DNA of 64,000 nt, from the NCBI RefSeq assembly GCF_021917145.1, contig NC_061068.1, forward strand, positions 8,647,810-8,711,809, given 5' to 3'. Shown here in pieces: positions 26,601-39,767 of this stretch. The position numbers and the translations under genes were made by a program. Under the pieces are notes generated by a model. The model did no database searches and was not told the DNA's origin. It saw nothing but the letters and a program-made list of their open reading frames with translations. The stretch comes from Hypomesus transpacificus. Taxonomy: Eukaryota > Chordata > Actinopteri > Osmeriformes > Osmeridae. The number at the start of each line of letters is the position of its first letter. Positions within the stretch are counted from its first letter, which is position 1.

Positions 26601-28981
26601 CATTGTTTTAGTACTGTATCCTATTGTGCTCCAGATTCCATACATAGATAGAGTGTGCTGTTGGTTGAAACTCTCCATCTCTCCCAGGGCAGACAAGGAG
26701 ACAGCAGCTAGGATCACAGAGGAGATTGGTAATCTGATGAAGGAGATTGAGACTCTCGTGGATGAGAAGAACAAGGACTCAACAGACCTGGCCAAGATTG
26801 TACAGGAAGGTGCGAACCATTTTGCGAAGACGTGTCCTCGCTGCTCGATGGCGAGGGACTGTCAATCACATTCTCTCCCGACTGTCCTCAGGTGGCCCGC
26901 TGCTGTACGATGACATCAAAGTGACCATGGTCTCCAAGCAGCTGAACGGGTCTCAGCGCGTGCTGCTGGATGGAGTCATCACAGAGGACGAGTGCAGAGA
27001 GCTCCATCGGCTTTCTAACGTAAGATACCACGACAGGCTGCAGGGTTTGTGTGTCTGGCGGGTGTGTTGATATTGTGTGTGTGTGTTCCAGGCGGCAGCG
27101 CTGAAAGGTGACGGGTACAGGGGCCGCCCATCCCCCCACACTCCCAGTGAGATGTTCCAGGGGGTCACTGTCCTCAAGGCTCTGAAGGTGAGAAAACCCT
27201 GAACACCGACCCCCTAACCAACATGAATACCTTTACCATAGTCTTAACCCTGACCCCATGGAACCCACTAGTCTACCACCACTCTCAGTTGGCCATCAGA
27301 AGGCAATCTGTACATTCCTACTGCTTCATAACTGCTGTCGGCCTGGCTGTCATCATGTCATTCAGCTAGGGCAGGAGGGCAAGGTGCCCCTGAAGAGTGC
27401 CCGCCTGTTTTTTGACCTAAGTGAAAAGGTGCGTCAGATCCTGGAATCCTATTTCCGCCTGGACAGCGCTCTCTACTTCTCCTACTCCCACCTGGTGTGC
27501 CGCTCCGCTATTGACGGTAAGACAGGGAGCTACGGTGGCCCTAAGGTGTTCAGAAAACACGGAGAAGCAAAGAACCCTTATAGAACTGTGGGTTATCACA
27601 TTTAGAGCACACCCAGTTGTTTTGTAGTGCCTACTATGCTAGGTTTGGTAACAGCCAGATGTTTGTGTGTTATTTGGTCATGCAGAGAAGCAGGAAGACC
27701 GGGAAGAACTGAGTCATCCAGTCCATGTAGACAACTGCCTACTGATCTCAGAGCTCAACGAATGCATCAAAGAGCCCCCTGCGTACACACACAGAGACTA
27801 CAGGTACCTACAGTTAGTATACCGATGCATACACACACATATTCACACACACACACACACACTCAATTTCTCATGAAAACTCTCCTATTTCCCCTGTAGT
27901 GCCATTCTCTACCTGAATGATGACTTTGAGGGAGGAGACTTCATCTTCACTCAGCTGGATGCCAAAACTGTCACTGTAAGTCAAGCGGCTTGTGGAAAGG
28001 TTGTTGTGAAGCAGCTTAGATGACTTCTTATTGTGAATTTTAGCTGAAAATCAATGAATCCATTTCCTATGTTGTCTGTGGTTGTCTGTGGCCACAGGCG
28101 GAGGTGCGTCCCCAGTGTGGCCGTGTGATTGGCTTCGAGGCAGGAAAGGAGAATCCCCATGGTGTTAGAGCAGTCACCAAGGGCCAGCGGTGTGCTGTGG
28201 CCCTCTGGTTCACTCTGGACCCCATCCACCAGGAAAAGGTACAGTGACTGTGAACAACACTGTGATTCTGGCCTGATACATTTACTGGTTTATCTGTAAA
28301 TATTTGTGCCGTATGTGTTCATAAGTACTAAATGCTTTAAAAATCTTCCCTTTTCATCTACAGGAGAGAATCCAAGCTCAGGAACTGCTGAAAATGTTTT
28401 CCAGTCCTGTCGATGCAGAGTTTATGGGAACAGGGACTCCAGACAAGGCGAAGGAGACCAAATTAGCAGCCCAATCTGAGAGCTCAGAGCCACAGGCCAC
28501 ACCTCCTGACCAGGCCACACCCATAGTCCACGACCAGCCAGAGCAAGAACAGGGGGGGAAACCAGAAGAGCAGAAGCCTCAGGAAACTAAAGACTCACAT
28601 ACTGAAAAACCAGCTGATAAACCAGTGGACAAGCTAGAGGATAAAACAGTTAAAGTGGAAGAAAAAGCCAAAGTGAGGGTCACAAGCAAAACGAAAGCCA
28701 AACCATCCTCTGCATCAAAGCCTAAAGCTACAGCTAAAACAACAGCCAAAGTAGGAAAAGAAGCAAAGCCCAAATTGTCTGACAAGACAAAGGCAGCTAA
28801 ACCTGCAGCAAAAACAAACAGCACACAGGCTATCAAAACGAAACCCAAGCAGGTGGACAAGAAGGAGCAGAAGCCGAAAGCAAAGAAGACAGAGAAAGCC
28901 TCTGTCAAAAAGGACCCCAAGGTCCCTAAAACTGATATCAAACTAGAGTCCGACTCACAGAAAAACAAAGTAGAGCTGTGA
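23646..28981 (+). CDS. P3H1: P3H1 (leprecan), prolyl 3-hydroxylase 1, complete, 15 exons
   Basis: Exons: 23646-24104, 24867-25019, 25141-25330, 25813-25944, 26047-26186, 26313-26402, 26489-26541, 26688-26809, 26892-27019, 27092-27187, 27366-27516, 27686-27803, 27900-27975, 28098-28238, 28364-28981. Phases close to 888 residues. The enzyme is an ER 2-oxoglutarate/Fe(II) dioxygenase that 3-hydroxylates prolines in fibrillar collagens, in complex with CRTAP and cyclophilin B. A signal peptide covers about residues 1-18. All four leprecan CXXXC motifs are present at residues 71-75, 113-117, 240-244 and 276-280. The iron ligands are H585, D587 (HVDN) and H657 (NPHG), and R667 (KGQR) is positioned to bind 2-oxoglutarate. 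The last exon is odd: residues from about 720 form a Lys/Ala/Pro/Thr-rich low-complexity tail, and the protein ends in KVEL where human P3H1 ends in KDEL. At 888 residues it is about 150 longer than human. Confidence 0.96.
25411..25600 (+). repeat. tRNA-derived SINE, copy 1 (P3H1 intron 3)
   Basis: The head resembles a tRNA, with an A box (tggctgagcggtta) and a B box (agttcgattcc), the internal RNA polymerase III promoter. A tRNA-unrelated body (cttgggcaaggcactt) follows, then a LINE-like 3' tail (gtaagtcgctctggataaga) and (aaatgt)n. A gtatag motif occurs immediately on both sides and could be a short target-site duplication. A second copy lies at 40157-40336 in the same orientation. Confidence 0.9.
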
Positions 28982-29083
28982 TCCAAGCAACACATGTGAC
29001 TGTTACAATGAGTGGTACATTTGTTTTACCTTTGGAATAAGTTCTGAAGGTTTACTCTGTGGATTTATTTCTAGTTGTTTTCT

Positions 29084-29089
29084 AATAAA
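29084..29089 (+). terminator. P3H1: P3H1 poly(A) signal AATAAA
   Basis: The first canonical AATAAA is about 100 bases after the P3H1 stop. A second AATAAA-type site occurs near 29105 and a third near 29373, so alternative ends are possible. Confidence 0.6.
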
Positions 29090-30616
29090 ACCATAGGTTG
29101 TTGATAATAAAAGCCATACATGGACTGCAGTATCATGGTTTGCAGGGTCACAAAAGTGCCTTCAGTGATGAACCATCTTTCAATGGCAATCACCTCTATC
29201 ACAGACTCCTAGACTATCACCGTTTTTTATATTTTGTCATGTCTTCAGCAGTTGTTGTTCATGAAATGCTTGAAATGTACTATTAGTACAATTTTCTTCC
29301 TGTTTCAGGAATTAATACAATTGTTATGATGCCCACTCTGGAAAATAATACAAAAAACATACAACTTGATCAAAATAAAAGCCCTGTTTTTAACTTATTG
29401 TTGTTGTTTTGACATTCTAAAGGTATATAAACTGCTAGTTTATGTACCTTTAGTATAGATAGTCCACATATTTAAATTTTAGGTTCCTATATGTTTATTG
29501 TATGCACCTTCCTGCCAAAGTAAATTCCTTGTCTCTGCAAACTTTCATGGCGAATAAATCCCTTTCTGATTCTGTGCAATACTCCAAAGAATCCCTGGGT
29601 GGCACCATGGAGCCACATTAACCTTCAAGCTTCAGACAGACGATCCAGCACTGCTGTCCTGGCACTGCTGTCCTGAAGAAAAAAGTTAAAGATTGCTACT
29701 TATTTTCTACAGAGTAAGTGACTTGTACATGTAATGGATATTCAGTTTGTTAAGTATTCAAACTTAAATGGACCTCAAATACTCTGAGGAAAGGACTTTC
29801 ATAGGTGACGGCTCACCATATTGTCTGTTACATACCATTCTTAGTTTATTTGATGTGTGTGTGTAAGTGTGTGTGTGTAGTTAAATGCTTGTCTTGTATT
29901 CTCGAGGGAGTTTTAATTTGGTATCCTGTTTATCAGATAGCTGCTCCACCCAGAAACTATACTAGCTTCGCCAGACCCTACAGCTGAGAGGATCTATTAG
30001 TATGTTTTGGGCTGTAGAACATTTGGATCTCTACAGGGAGGTTCTCTGCCCTGTGTGCTTCTCTGTTGTCCTCAGCTCAGAGTCCGTGGGTGCGTCTGTG
30101 TAGGTTTAGCTTGTGAGTGAAGTCATGCCTAGTGTGAAGCCATCTACACACACTACACACACACACACACAGCCTTGCCATTTCCTCAGCACATGTAACA
30201 GTCATCACCCAGTTCAGCTCCCCGACTGAAACATCCAAGTTATTCAGGGGCACATGGGAGCAGGCCTTCCACACTCCCATCCATGCCCTGCAGATAGAGT
30301 CCATGTAGCCTAGCGTACAGTATGTGTATGTGAGTGTCTTCTGCATGCATAGATTTTACGTCAACCGCTTTGTTAAACATTCCTTCAACTCTGTGCAAAC
30401 ACTGCAAAGGGAACTCACATGAAGTCTTGTCTGTCAGCTGCATGTACTTAGCACACATACGCTTACTCACACACCAAATCAACAATGTTTAACCCAATAG
30501 GGTCTACGTCTACAAAATGGACCCCGACTGATGTTGATGAGGATGGTACAGAGGTTAAGTTGTTAAGTTGCGGTGTACTCTAGCTAGAATACAGTTTGCA
30601 CTGCCATTCTGTCAGT

Positions 30617-30617
30617 G

Positions 30618-30694
<77 letters not shown>
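30617..30694. repeat. (TG)n microsatellite, about 38 dinucleotides
   Basis: An almost uninterrupted TG run. Open frames over it (CVCVCV, or HTHTHT on the other strand) are artefacts of the repeat. Confidence 0.98.
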
Positions 30695-30695
<1 letters not shown>

Positions 30696-31956
30696 TTGAA
30701 CGTCCGTGTATCAAAAATATGTGTGCATGTCTGTGTGTCTTTGTCTCTGTGTTTCTCTCTGTGCTTTCTTTGTGTCTCACTGTGGTCTGGTTAGTGTGGT
30801 TCTGGGCCAGCGAGGGAACACAGACTACTTTGTGTTCTTGTGTGTTCGTGGTGTATAGGTTCCACCATTGTTCTAGAAGGAGAGAGTGGGAGAGAGAAAG
30901 AGAGAGAAAGAGAGAAAGGGAAGAAGAAAGAAGGAGAGAAAAGGAGAGAATGGTGAGTGATAGAATACAGTAGTCCAAACAGAGAGTGGTGCGGATATCT
31001 CTGAATGTCACCTTCTCCACACACACACTGTTGAATGTACCTGCTAGACAAGGCTCAGGGAAATCGTTCTTTGGTCAACTTCCAGCATACACTTACCTGT
31101 ATGTGTCTGAGTGTGTGTTTATGCGTGCCAATGCTGTGTCCGGGAGTACACACCTCAGACCCCATGACAAGGCCACAGTTGGAGATTTGGTGGTTGTTGG
31201 TTGCCGTGGCAGCTGGGTGGGCATGGAAACGGTGGTGTCAGTGGCGGGCTGGGCCCAGCAGGATGCAGCACTCAAATCAACTGTGACTCTGGGACTCTGA
31301 GAAGAGGAGAATAAAACAGCATTCTAACAAGCTCTGACACGGCCTCCCTCAGCCTGCCCCCCTGGCACACACTACTCTACTGAAAGGAAACTTTTCATTG
31401 TCGACCTTTTTGGCTGTGAGGCCTACTTCAGGATCAGCCTTTTCCTTATTTCATAGAAAGGTAGTGCAGAGCTGACCCTGGCTTCAGGTATTCCGCTACG
31501 TTTTTTTTATCCAGTTTGAACTGTTGGCAGCCAAATGAAATATAGGGGTTTAATAGAGCACGAATATGTTGAAAAATCTGCTTGTTTCTGTGCTTAAATA
31601 ATAATTAAAAAAAAATATATGGTTTCAAAAAACACATTTTATCTGACAATGAGTGTGTGTTTGTGAGTGTTTGTGTGACCTGAGCCTCAAACTGTTTCTG
31701 GAAACTGTACGCAGTTACCGTCAAAGACCAGGGGGCATCCATCAGTCAGCCCATGCTGTTCCATGTCCATACTTTCCCTGTTCAGCCTCTTGTCTAAACC
31801 AGCCTTGTGCCTGCAGGACAGAGCAGCTGATTGTTGGGCTAGCTGCTCTGACGGATGCCTGGCCTATGACTTCAACTCTGCCATGAACCATCTCCTTATT
31901 CCCCTAAGACTGGGATCACAGCCGTGCTGGCCAGGGGATGGAACCAGTTTAGAGAG

Positions 31957-32200
31957 GCTGGGGATGAAGAGGCTGGGGGCTGGAGGCTGGGGGCTGGAGG
32001 CTGGGGATGAAGAGGCTGGAGGCTAGGGGCTGGGGGCTGGAGGCTGGAGGCTGGAGGCTGGAGGCTGGAGGCTGGAGGCTGGGGGCTGGAGGCTGGAGGC
32101 TGGAGGCTGGGGGCTGGGGGCTGGAGGCTGGGGGCTGGGGGCTGGGGGCTGGGGGCTGGAGGCTGGGGGCTGGGGGCTGGAGGCTGAGGGCTAGAGGGTA
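31957..32200. repeat. G-rich minisatellite of ggctggaggct/ggctgggggct units
   Basis: Seven-base units (GGCTGGA or GGCTGGG) alternate in tandem over about 240 bases, on a strongly G-rich plus strand. Every unit contributes a GG or GGGGG block, so the plus strand has high quadruplex potential. The flanking copies are degenerate (for example gggatgaaga). Confidence 0.95.
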
Positions 32201-35200
32201 TACCAGTTTAGTCAATGTAATCCTGGCCAGTGTAGTCTTTGAGGATGGGGCTCCATTGGACATGCTGGACAGCAGCATTTTATAGGACTTCAATTGGGTT
32301 TTGACTGGGCAATAGAGGAGAAGATTTTAAATTCAAGAACATTTCTTTTCACATGATCTGGCATCTTATTTGGAGAGGAGCTATTTAACACTTTAGGTGC
32401 TTTACGCCAGTCATTCGATAGCAGTGAATTTTTTAAAATATATATTTGCACAGTTGCTTAAATTCAAAGACCCTGCTTTCTTGATTTTTCCTAGATACGT
32501 GCGTCTTATCACTCTGCAATTTTTAATTGTCGAAATCACACCAGTAAAAGCATGTTTAAAGCTGTTTGTATTTAAACAGCGGACACTGTACTGTCAAATA
32601 AACATTTCCTACAGCTCAATAAAGCCTATCTTATTTTAAATTGTCAACAAACAGTAAAATATGAATTTAAATTAGGACACCGCAGAGGATAAAAGACAGA
32701 ACAACCTAATGAAGCTATTGTGAACCTATTTGCCATTGAGAGGGACAGTGCAAAGTACCTTTTGGGGAATGACTCTACTCTGTGAGGGTGTTTTGGGGAG
32801 GTTAAGTGCCTGTGTGATATACTGAGCCTCATTCCAGGAATAAGCCCACATAGGCCTGGTGCTAAAACAGGACAAAGTACCCATACGCCTCTGGGAGAGC
32901 AGCCCTGATTCCAAGGGCCCCTTTGTTCTGTCAAATGAAGATGTCACTGCTTGTTGTCATGGTGACAGCGGGCAGAGCGGTGCAGCCCCAACCACCAAGC
33001 TACAGAAAGACAGATGCAAGGAAAATGGTGGAAAGAAAAAGGAGAGGAGTTGGAAGGGTGGGGGGTGCAGAAGAAAAAGGAGTGTGAGGGAGAGGAGAGA
33101 AAAGGACACGGCAGAGATGAGACCAGAGGTGTGTGTGTGAACTCAGCTCTGTGGGAAGGAGACAGCGGCGGCTCAGACAGCGTCTACTTGACACATTTTT
33201 GGAATAACAGCCAACATAAAGGCTGGAGATAGTGTGAGAAAGTCCGACTCACAGTTATCTCGTGCCTACACGATCAGACAGATTGACAGACTGTTGTGTC
33301 ATTGATAAGTGTCATTTGAGAACAGGGAAACAAAGAAGTCAAATGTACATGCTTTTACATGAATAAAAAACGTTTTGATAACCTCAATGGAACTCAATAC
33401 TAATTCTAAGTACTAAGTCTGTTGCATCTGAAATGTTTGGATGTTTAATGCTTGCTGGAAGACCCCTATCTGCTGTGTGGAGCTGCAGAGTAGGCTGTTT
33501 AATACAGGTAAACCTAGTCTTATGTTTTCTTTGATTATTAGTCATGAAGTTTTGTCTATATAGTAGAACTGTAGCTTACATGTGATCCTATGCAGCCCTC
33601 TGAGAGAGCACCACTGGATTTGAAATCCTATATTTGTTCTGGATCTCAAGTCCGGGTCACCTCGCTGGGGTCATGACCTCTGCTGTTTACATCCAACACG
33701 AGTGTGAAATCCTTGCACCGGGATTGGTGGATCTGTGTGAGAGGGCATGGTTCAGGTAGATGACACGTACATGAATATGGACACAGAAGAACATTTGAGT
33801 TGGGGCTCGGGGGGCAGGGGTAGTGTTATGATGTGGGGAGGCGAGAGCAAGATGGTGGGGTGGAGCGTGAGAAGGGTGTGGAAGGGCAGGGGGAGAAGTA
33901 GAACGTTTTAGTTTGCGAGAGTGAGGTGGAGGTTGGGCGGCTGGGTGCAGGAGCATGGGGAGGGGGATCAGTGGGTGAAGGGCTGAAGGGATCGGGCCTG
34001 AGTAGGGATGGCTCTGGGGCAGAGTAGGTGAGGCCTAGAGGCAGCCCAGTGTTTGGTTAAGAGCAGATGGCTAGAACGTTGGGAGCCCCTGGTCTGTGTG
34101 CTCTGTGCTGGCTGCCCAGGGCTGTGAGGAATGCTTGTCTTTTCTTTGCTCTCTGGCTGAGTGGAGCTTCAGAGGGTTGCTGTATAACGCTGGATTAGAT
34201 TCTACATTCCCTCTTTAATCTCTCCTTTCTCCCCCCTCAGCTGGTCCCCCTCAGGCCTCTACCCTCCACCTCCCCTGCCCGCCTGTTGATGTTGTACTCG
34301 CCACACACACACATGCACGGGTGCGTATTTGTGCACGCACACACACACACACACACACACACTCTCACACGCAAACACACACATGGACCTGCTCTGCACC
34401 TCCGCTCCACTCTAGCCATTTGACTAATTATCCAAACTGCTTTCAAAAGAAACACTTGCTTTTCGCGAGCAGAAATGGGATTGTTCAAATTACTTGATTT
34501 TTGATGTGCAAGTACCTCCAAGACTCCCCCTCTTTACCCGACGTGCTCCCCCATAGTCCCACTAGCCCCGGCTCTCTGTGTGCCAGGTGTACCCTCTCCA
34601 GGGGGTGTAGAGGGGCCGCTCTGAAGAGCGCCCCTCCAGACTAGAGAGGCTTTTCTGGGTAAAAGGAAGGCCCAGGAGCCTTTGCAGTGGGCCACAATAG
34701 CTCCATCCGGCTCCAGGCGAATGCACCTCAACTCTCCTAACAGAGGAGCTCTATTGGAGGACATTTCCTCCCCCATCTACTGCCGATGAAAGAACCCTTC
34801 CGCTCTCCTCTTCTTTCCTCCGCTCCCTTTTCTCCCCTCACTTGGCCATGTCCCCCAGAGAGGCCAGAACCCTGCATTACTCTCAGGAATACTGGGGCAG
34901 GAATAGAGAGTATGAGGTGCTTTGCGGTAATTAGTTGTAATGGGCAAGGGTACATGTGCTGGGAACTGGATGAGTGAGGTGATGAGAGGAATGAAAGAAA
35001 AGGGGGAGAAGGAATAAAGGAGGGGAGAACGGTGGGAACTGAAGAAGGACAAGATGTTAATGAGACGTCGAGGGAGGAGGAGGATGTAACAGTGATGGGA
35101 GATAGGAAGGAGAGAGAAGGAGCAAGAGAAGGAGAGGAGAAGGAGCGGTGGTGGGAACAGCACCAGGGTCTTTCCCATATCAGGGGCCACCTCAGAGTGA

Positions 35201-35530
35201 AGCTGCTTGCGTCTAGATCCAAAATAACTAGAGCAGCCATTTCTTATTTCTCTTTCACATTTGGTGGCATATGAAATACATGTTCTCACTGTAGACACAG
35301 AAGGTTTACTAAAGAACCAAGTCAAGAACTGAGAATAGTTATCTCACATCACAGAGTACATGACTGGGTGTCCATTCTAGTGTGAACAGCTATGTGGCAC
35401 CAGAGCCCCCTGGGAGGTCCTGTGTCGTTGGGAACTCTCGTCTCTCGTTAGCCACTACACGACTCTGGTCTTTGATCAGCTCAGCTGACTCCTAAGCTCA
35501 GCTTAGTACTGGAGGGGTCCGGAAAATCTG

Positions 35531-35675
35531 GGGAGAAGGTGAGGGGAAGGGAGAGAGGGATGGGAAGAGGGATTGAGGTAGGGAGACAGAGGGATGGGGA
35601 GAGGGAGTGAGGTAGGGAGACAGAGGGATTTGGAGAGGGAGTGAGGTAGGGAGACAGAGGGATGGGGAGAGGGAG
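35531..35675. repeat. Purine-only tandem repeat, unit about 38 bases, 3-4 copies
   Basis: The segment gagtgaggtagggagacaga followed by gggatggggagaggga recurs with small changes. The plus strand is nearly all purine for about 150 bases, a configuration that can form triplex (H-DNA). Confidence 0.85.
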
Positions 35676-37672
35676 GAAGAGGTGAGAGGAGGAAAGAGAC
35701 GGACGTGTCGAGAATGTGAGAGTTGAGAGAGCCTACCCAAGAGGTGGAAGAAAGGATGGATGATTAAAGGGCATACAACCACACCTCTGCTTACGTGCAT
35801 TCTGTCATGAAGTCCATGCCCAGCTCCCTGCTCATGCTAGGTCTAGAAGAACTAAAAGAGGGCAGTGTATGAAAGTTAGCCACATCTTCGGAGCTTAAAT
35901 GTTTGTCAGCTAAATTAATAAATACACATGTATTGTGAATGCACCATTTTTTATGCAACAGTGTAGAATGGTTCTGAAAAACTTAGACCGTTTGAAACAC
36001 AGAGCTATGCTCATGCATATCTAGCTAAACAGCGACAAAGCACTGCTTGACTCTTGAACCAAATTCAAACAGAGAAAAGGGCAACATAATCAAGACAATT
36101 AGGACATCAATGAATGAGAAATGCATGACCGATGACTCAGGTCCTGTCCTGTGGATGTCTGGGTTGTGAGGCCTGAAGCTCCAGTCAGCTCTCCACTTTC
36201 TGCAAAGCGAGGGGGACCTCGGTTCAATTCCTCAATGAGCCGAGCCAACAGTCTCCTCAGAGCCACTTGAACTTGGCCACTCAGCCGCAGCTCTACCAGG
36301 GCACTGCTCTGGACCTCACTCATGCATTATTCACCTCTGCTTCATTACCATTCATCCTAATGTGAGTTCCTGCTCTTATCCACAGTATACAGTCTGTGTA
36401 GAAAACATGAGCCAACATTCCAAGGAGAACAGCTTCAGTATTGGTTGGAATGTACAAATTGGGATGTGTGATGTGTGTCATTGCATCCCAGTTGAAAACT
36501 GTAAAATATGGACAAAACGATCTACATTTGTCTTTGGTGCTGAAGAGTTAGTAGAACTTACCACTGTGACAGAGCTTGATCCAGCTCAGCTAGTCCATCA
36601 CCCTGAAACTCCTGACCTTCCAACAGCCATTGGACAGACAACAAGATTGGACGGGTTGGTAACGCTACATTAATCCACCCCTATGATGTTTACATGTACA
36701 CACACACACCTTGCAATGACCCTGACCCTAACAGGCTAATCTGATAAAGGAGAAATGCGTCAAGTCTGTGTCTGACTGGGCTAACCTCATTTTGTGGTTT
36801 CCTGTGGGTGTGTGAATGTTTTAGAATTACATACTGTTTCATTTAAGAGAACTAAACCTCCAATACATATTCTTAAGAGGAAAGGCGCATCAATCTTTGG
36901 ATACAGTATCATAATACATCCATGATGGTTTACAGTGAGTTATTCATCTCATGGTATTGCTTTGTTATGTGTTCGCCCAAATGCTTCCAAACTCGCCCAA
37001 ATTCATCCAATAGAAAAATCAGTGCACAGTTCACCCAGCAGCCGTCAGCTTGTCCCCCCCTCTTTCTTCTTTTCCCTTTCATCTCTATCTTTCCACGTTC
37101 TCTCCATTTCCCAAGCTCAGCTGACCCCAGTGATCTGACCACATCTTCCCCCAACATCACTCTGCTAATTAGACACCAGTGAACCTGACCACAAAGCACT
37201 GGTTACCATGGACACCGGCCTACCCTGCAAGGTCAAGGGTAGAGGAGGGGTGCAGAGGGGGGAGTAGGGGGTTTAGCTCTATAGGAGAAACTACAGTAAG
37301 GTTGGTGAACTATTAACACTACTGATCAGATGGTCAGTCTCCATATATGGATCACAGTGGATCTCCTGACAACTGTCCTAATATGGAGGTTCAAAGACAT
37401 GGTGTGGAATAAGCGAGATCACATGCATGTATAGATGTTCATGTATAGATGTTTGATAATGAGAAGGGGCGAGAGCTGGGAGGAAAAGGGGGAGGGGAAG
37501 AGGTAGAGGTGAAAGGGGCTGCTGGGTTGGGGGGAGCTGAGCTGGAGAAATGTAGGGAGGATAAGGGGAAAAAAGAACCAGGTCGAGAAGAGAGTCGTGT
37601 TTCCATCCCAGTCCCCCTCATCTGCACAGCCCAGTGACCTGTACTGACACGTAAACACGGAGCGAAACACAG

Positions 37673-37728
37673 AGGGGGGGTTCTGGGGGTTCTGGGGGTT
37701 CTGGGGGGGGCTGGAATGTGGGGGGGTT
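37673..37728 (+). repeat. Run of G5-G7 blocks spaced by ttct (quadruplex candidate)
   Basis: Four or more runs of at least five G are separated by ttct, followed by further G runs. This fits the standard G3+N1-7 quadruplex pattern easily. Confidence 0.85.
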
Positions 37729-38602
37729 GGGATTGTTTTTATTTGTGTGCGTGTGCTTGTAAGATTTAATGTGTATGTTGGTCCAAAACGCTGCTCTTCA
37801 CGATTTAAGAGGTTACTTCCACTTTACCCATTACAACCAATCCAATAAGGACGGAGCGAGGCCAAGTGTACTTTTTAAATATGTTTTTTGGTGTGGATGC
37901 ACTACCTGTGTATGTGAGGAGGAGATGTGAGATGTCTCTTAGTGATGTGAAAAAACGGTTGCTCCCCTGACAGCATGTTTCACGGCAATCTAATTGGTTG
38001 TGCTGAATTATTGGGTTAGACTGAAGTAAATTGAGGCAAACTGAATCAGGTTCAAAGAGGAAGAGGGGATCCTGTGGGAAGCGTTTAGCCAGAAGGACTA
38101 GAAAGATAGCGACGTGCGATTAGACAGTTGTGCCCCTCTTGCAAACTAACTGTATATAGAAAGCAGTACCCCTCCTCTCTCGCTTTCCCTCTCTTTCTCT
38201 TTCTTTCTCTTCTACTTGACTTGTTCAAGTTACCATGGTGATGTAGACCTTTGGTTGGTCAGCCCATCATTTCCAGAGTGGTTGTCTGGGTTTGACACGT
38301 CCTTTTGTCTCTGTCTTTGTTCAAATGCAGATTTACAGTTGTTTGTTGCGCTTTACAGCCATGTCCAGTCATGAGGTAGCCTTTACTTAGTCAACAGGAA
38401 CATATGCTATTCAAGAGAGCCACCAACAAAAACTATTGTCTAATAAGTAATACTTTGAAATTGTTTATTTGCTATGATAAAGACTTTGGTGTTGACAATA
38501 ATCTAAAAGTCCAGTTATATTTTAATGCCGGACTGTCATGATTTTAGATTTCTTCGTTTGTGGCGGGATATGATTCTTAGGGTTCTCTCATGACCTGTTT
38601 TG

Positions 38603-38604
<2 letters not shown>

Positions 38605-38696
<92 letters not shown>

Positions 38697-38722
38697 CTCT
38701 CTCTTTCTCTCTGTCTCTCTAT

Positions 38723-38793
<71 letters not shown>
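38605..38793. repeat. (CT)n microsatellite in two blocks (38605-38690 and 38724-38793)
   Basis: Two nearly pure CT runs are separated by an imperfect interval (ctttctctctgtctctctat). It is followed 480 bases later by a long (GA)n run of opposite strand sense, just upstream of claudin-19. Confidence 0.97.
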
Positions 38794-38800
<7 letters not shown>

Positions 38801-39275
38801 AGTTCTCTCTCTCTTTGTTTTTTCTCCATCCCTCTCCCCCTCTATTTCTTCTACCCCACCCCTCTCTTCCGTCCCTTTTCCCCCCTCTCCCATCCCAGTG
38901 GGTGTTTCTAGATCCCTGAGCTACCCAATCACAGTGCAGTGACCTATCCACTCAATGCCATGCCTGTCGGGGGCTTTTTGTGTTTGTGAAGTTTTTCTCT
39001 TTTTTCCTCTTATCCCTCGTTCAGCGGCAGGAGCTCAGAGCAGACGGAGAAAGTGTGGAGGAGGAAGAGAAAGAGTGAGTGAAAGGCAGGAGAAGCCATG
39101 CAGAGTGATAGGCAATCTAGCAAGATAGCCTGACGATTAAACCAGAGACAAGCAGGACCCAGCATCGTACACACAGCCAGCAGGCCAAGCCCAGCCCCGG
39201 ACACACACACCATCAACTGTGTGAGACAGAAGAACACAGGGATACTCTCAGTTGGGAGAGAACACAGAAAAACTA

Positions 39276-39452
<177 letters not shown>

Positions 39453-39767
39453 GGGAAACACAAAGGAGAAATAAGGAGAACACCAAAATATCTAAACACA
39501 TAACTTCTTGGGACTTCCGCTTTTTCCTTGGAACCAACAGAGAACTCCTGTGCTTTTCCAGTGCCTATCTGTGTGTGGAAGCAGTGCGCTTCAATATAGC
39601 AACAGGTGTTACTGAAGAGGACTGCATGGTCAAGAGAGGACTGAAACAAGAGGATTCTATTCTGATTAAATTAGACGGCTAGATACTGTAACAAGAAGAC
39701 CAGTTCAAAGAGGGAGAAAGTTGGAGAAAAACCCCAGAGGAAGAGAAGGAAGACATAGCACTACAGG

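Noticed and set aside
30580..31051. Open frames of CVCVCV / HTHTHT with adjoining sequence
   Set aside because: They span a (TG)n tract and show no domain or splice context.
31947..32293. Open frames of LQPPAPS / RLEAGGW repeats
   Set aside because: Translations of the seven-base G-rich minisatellite on both strands.
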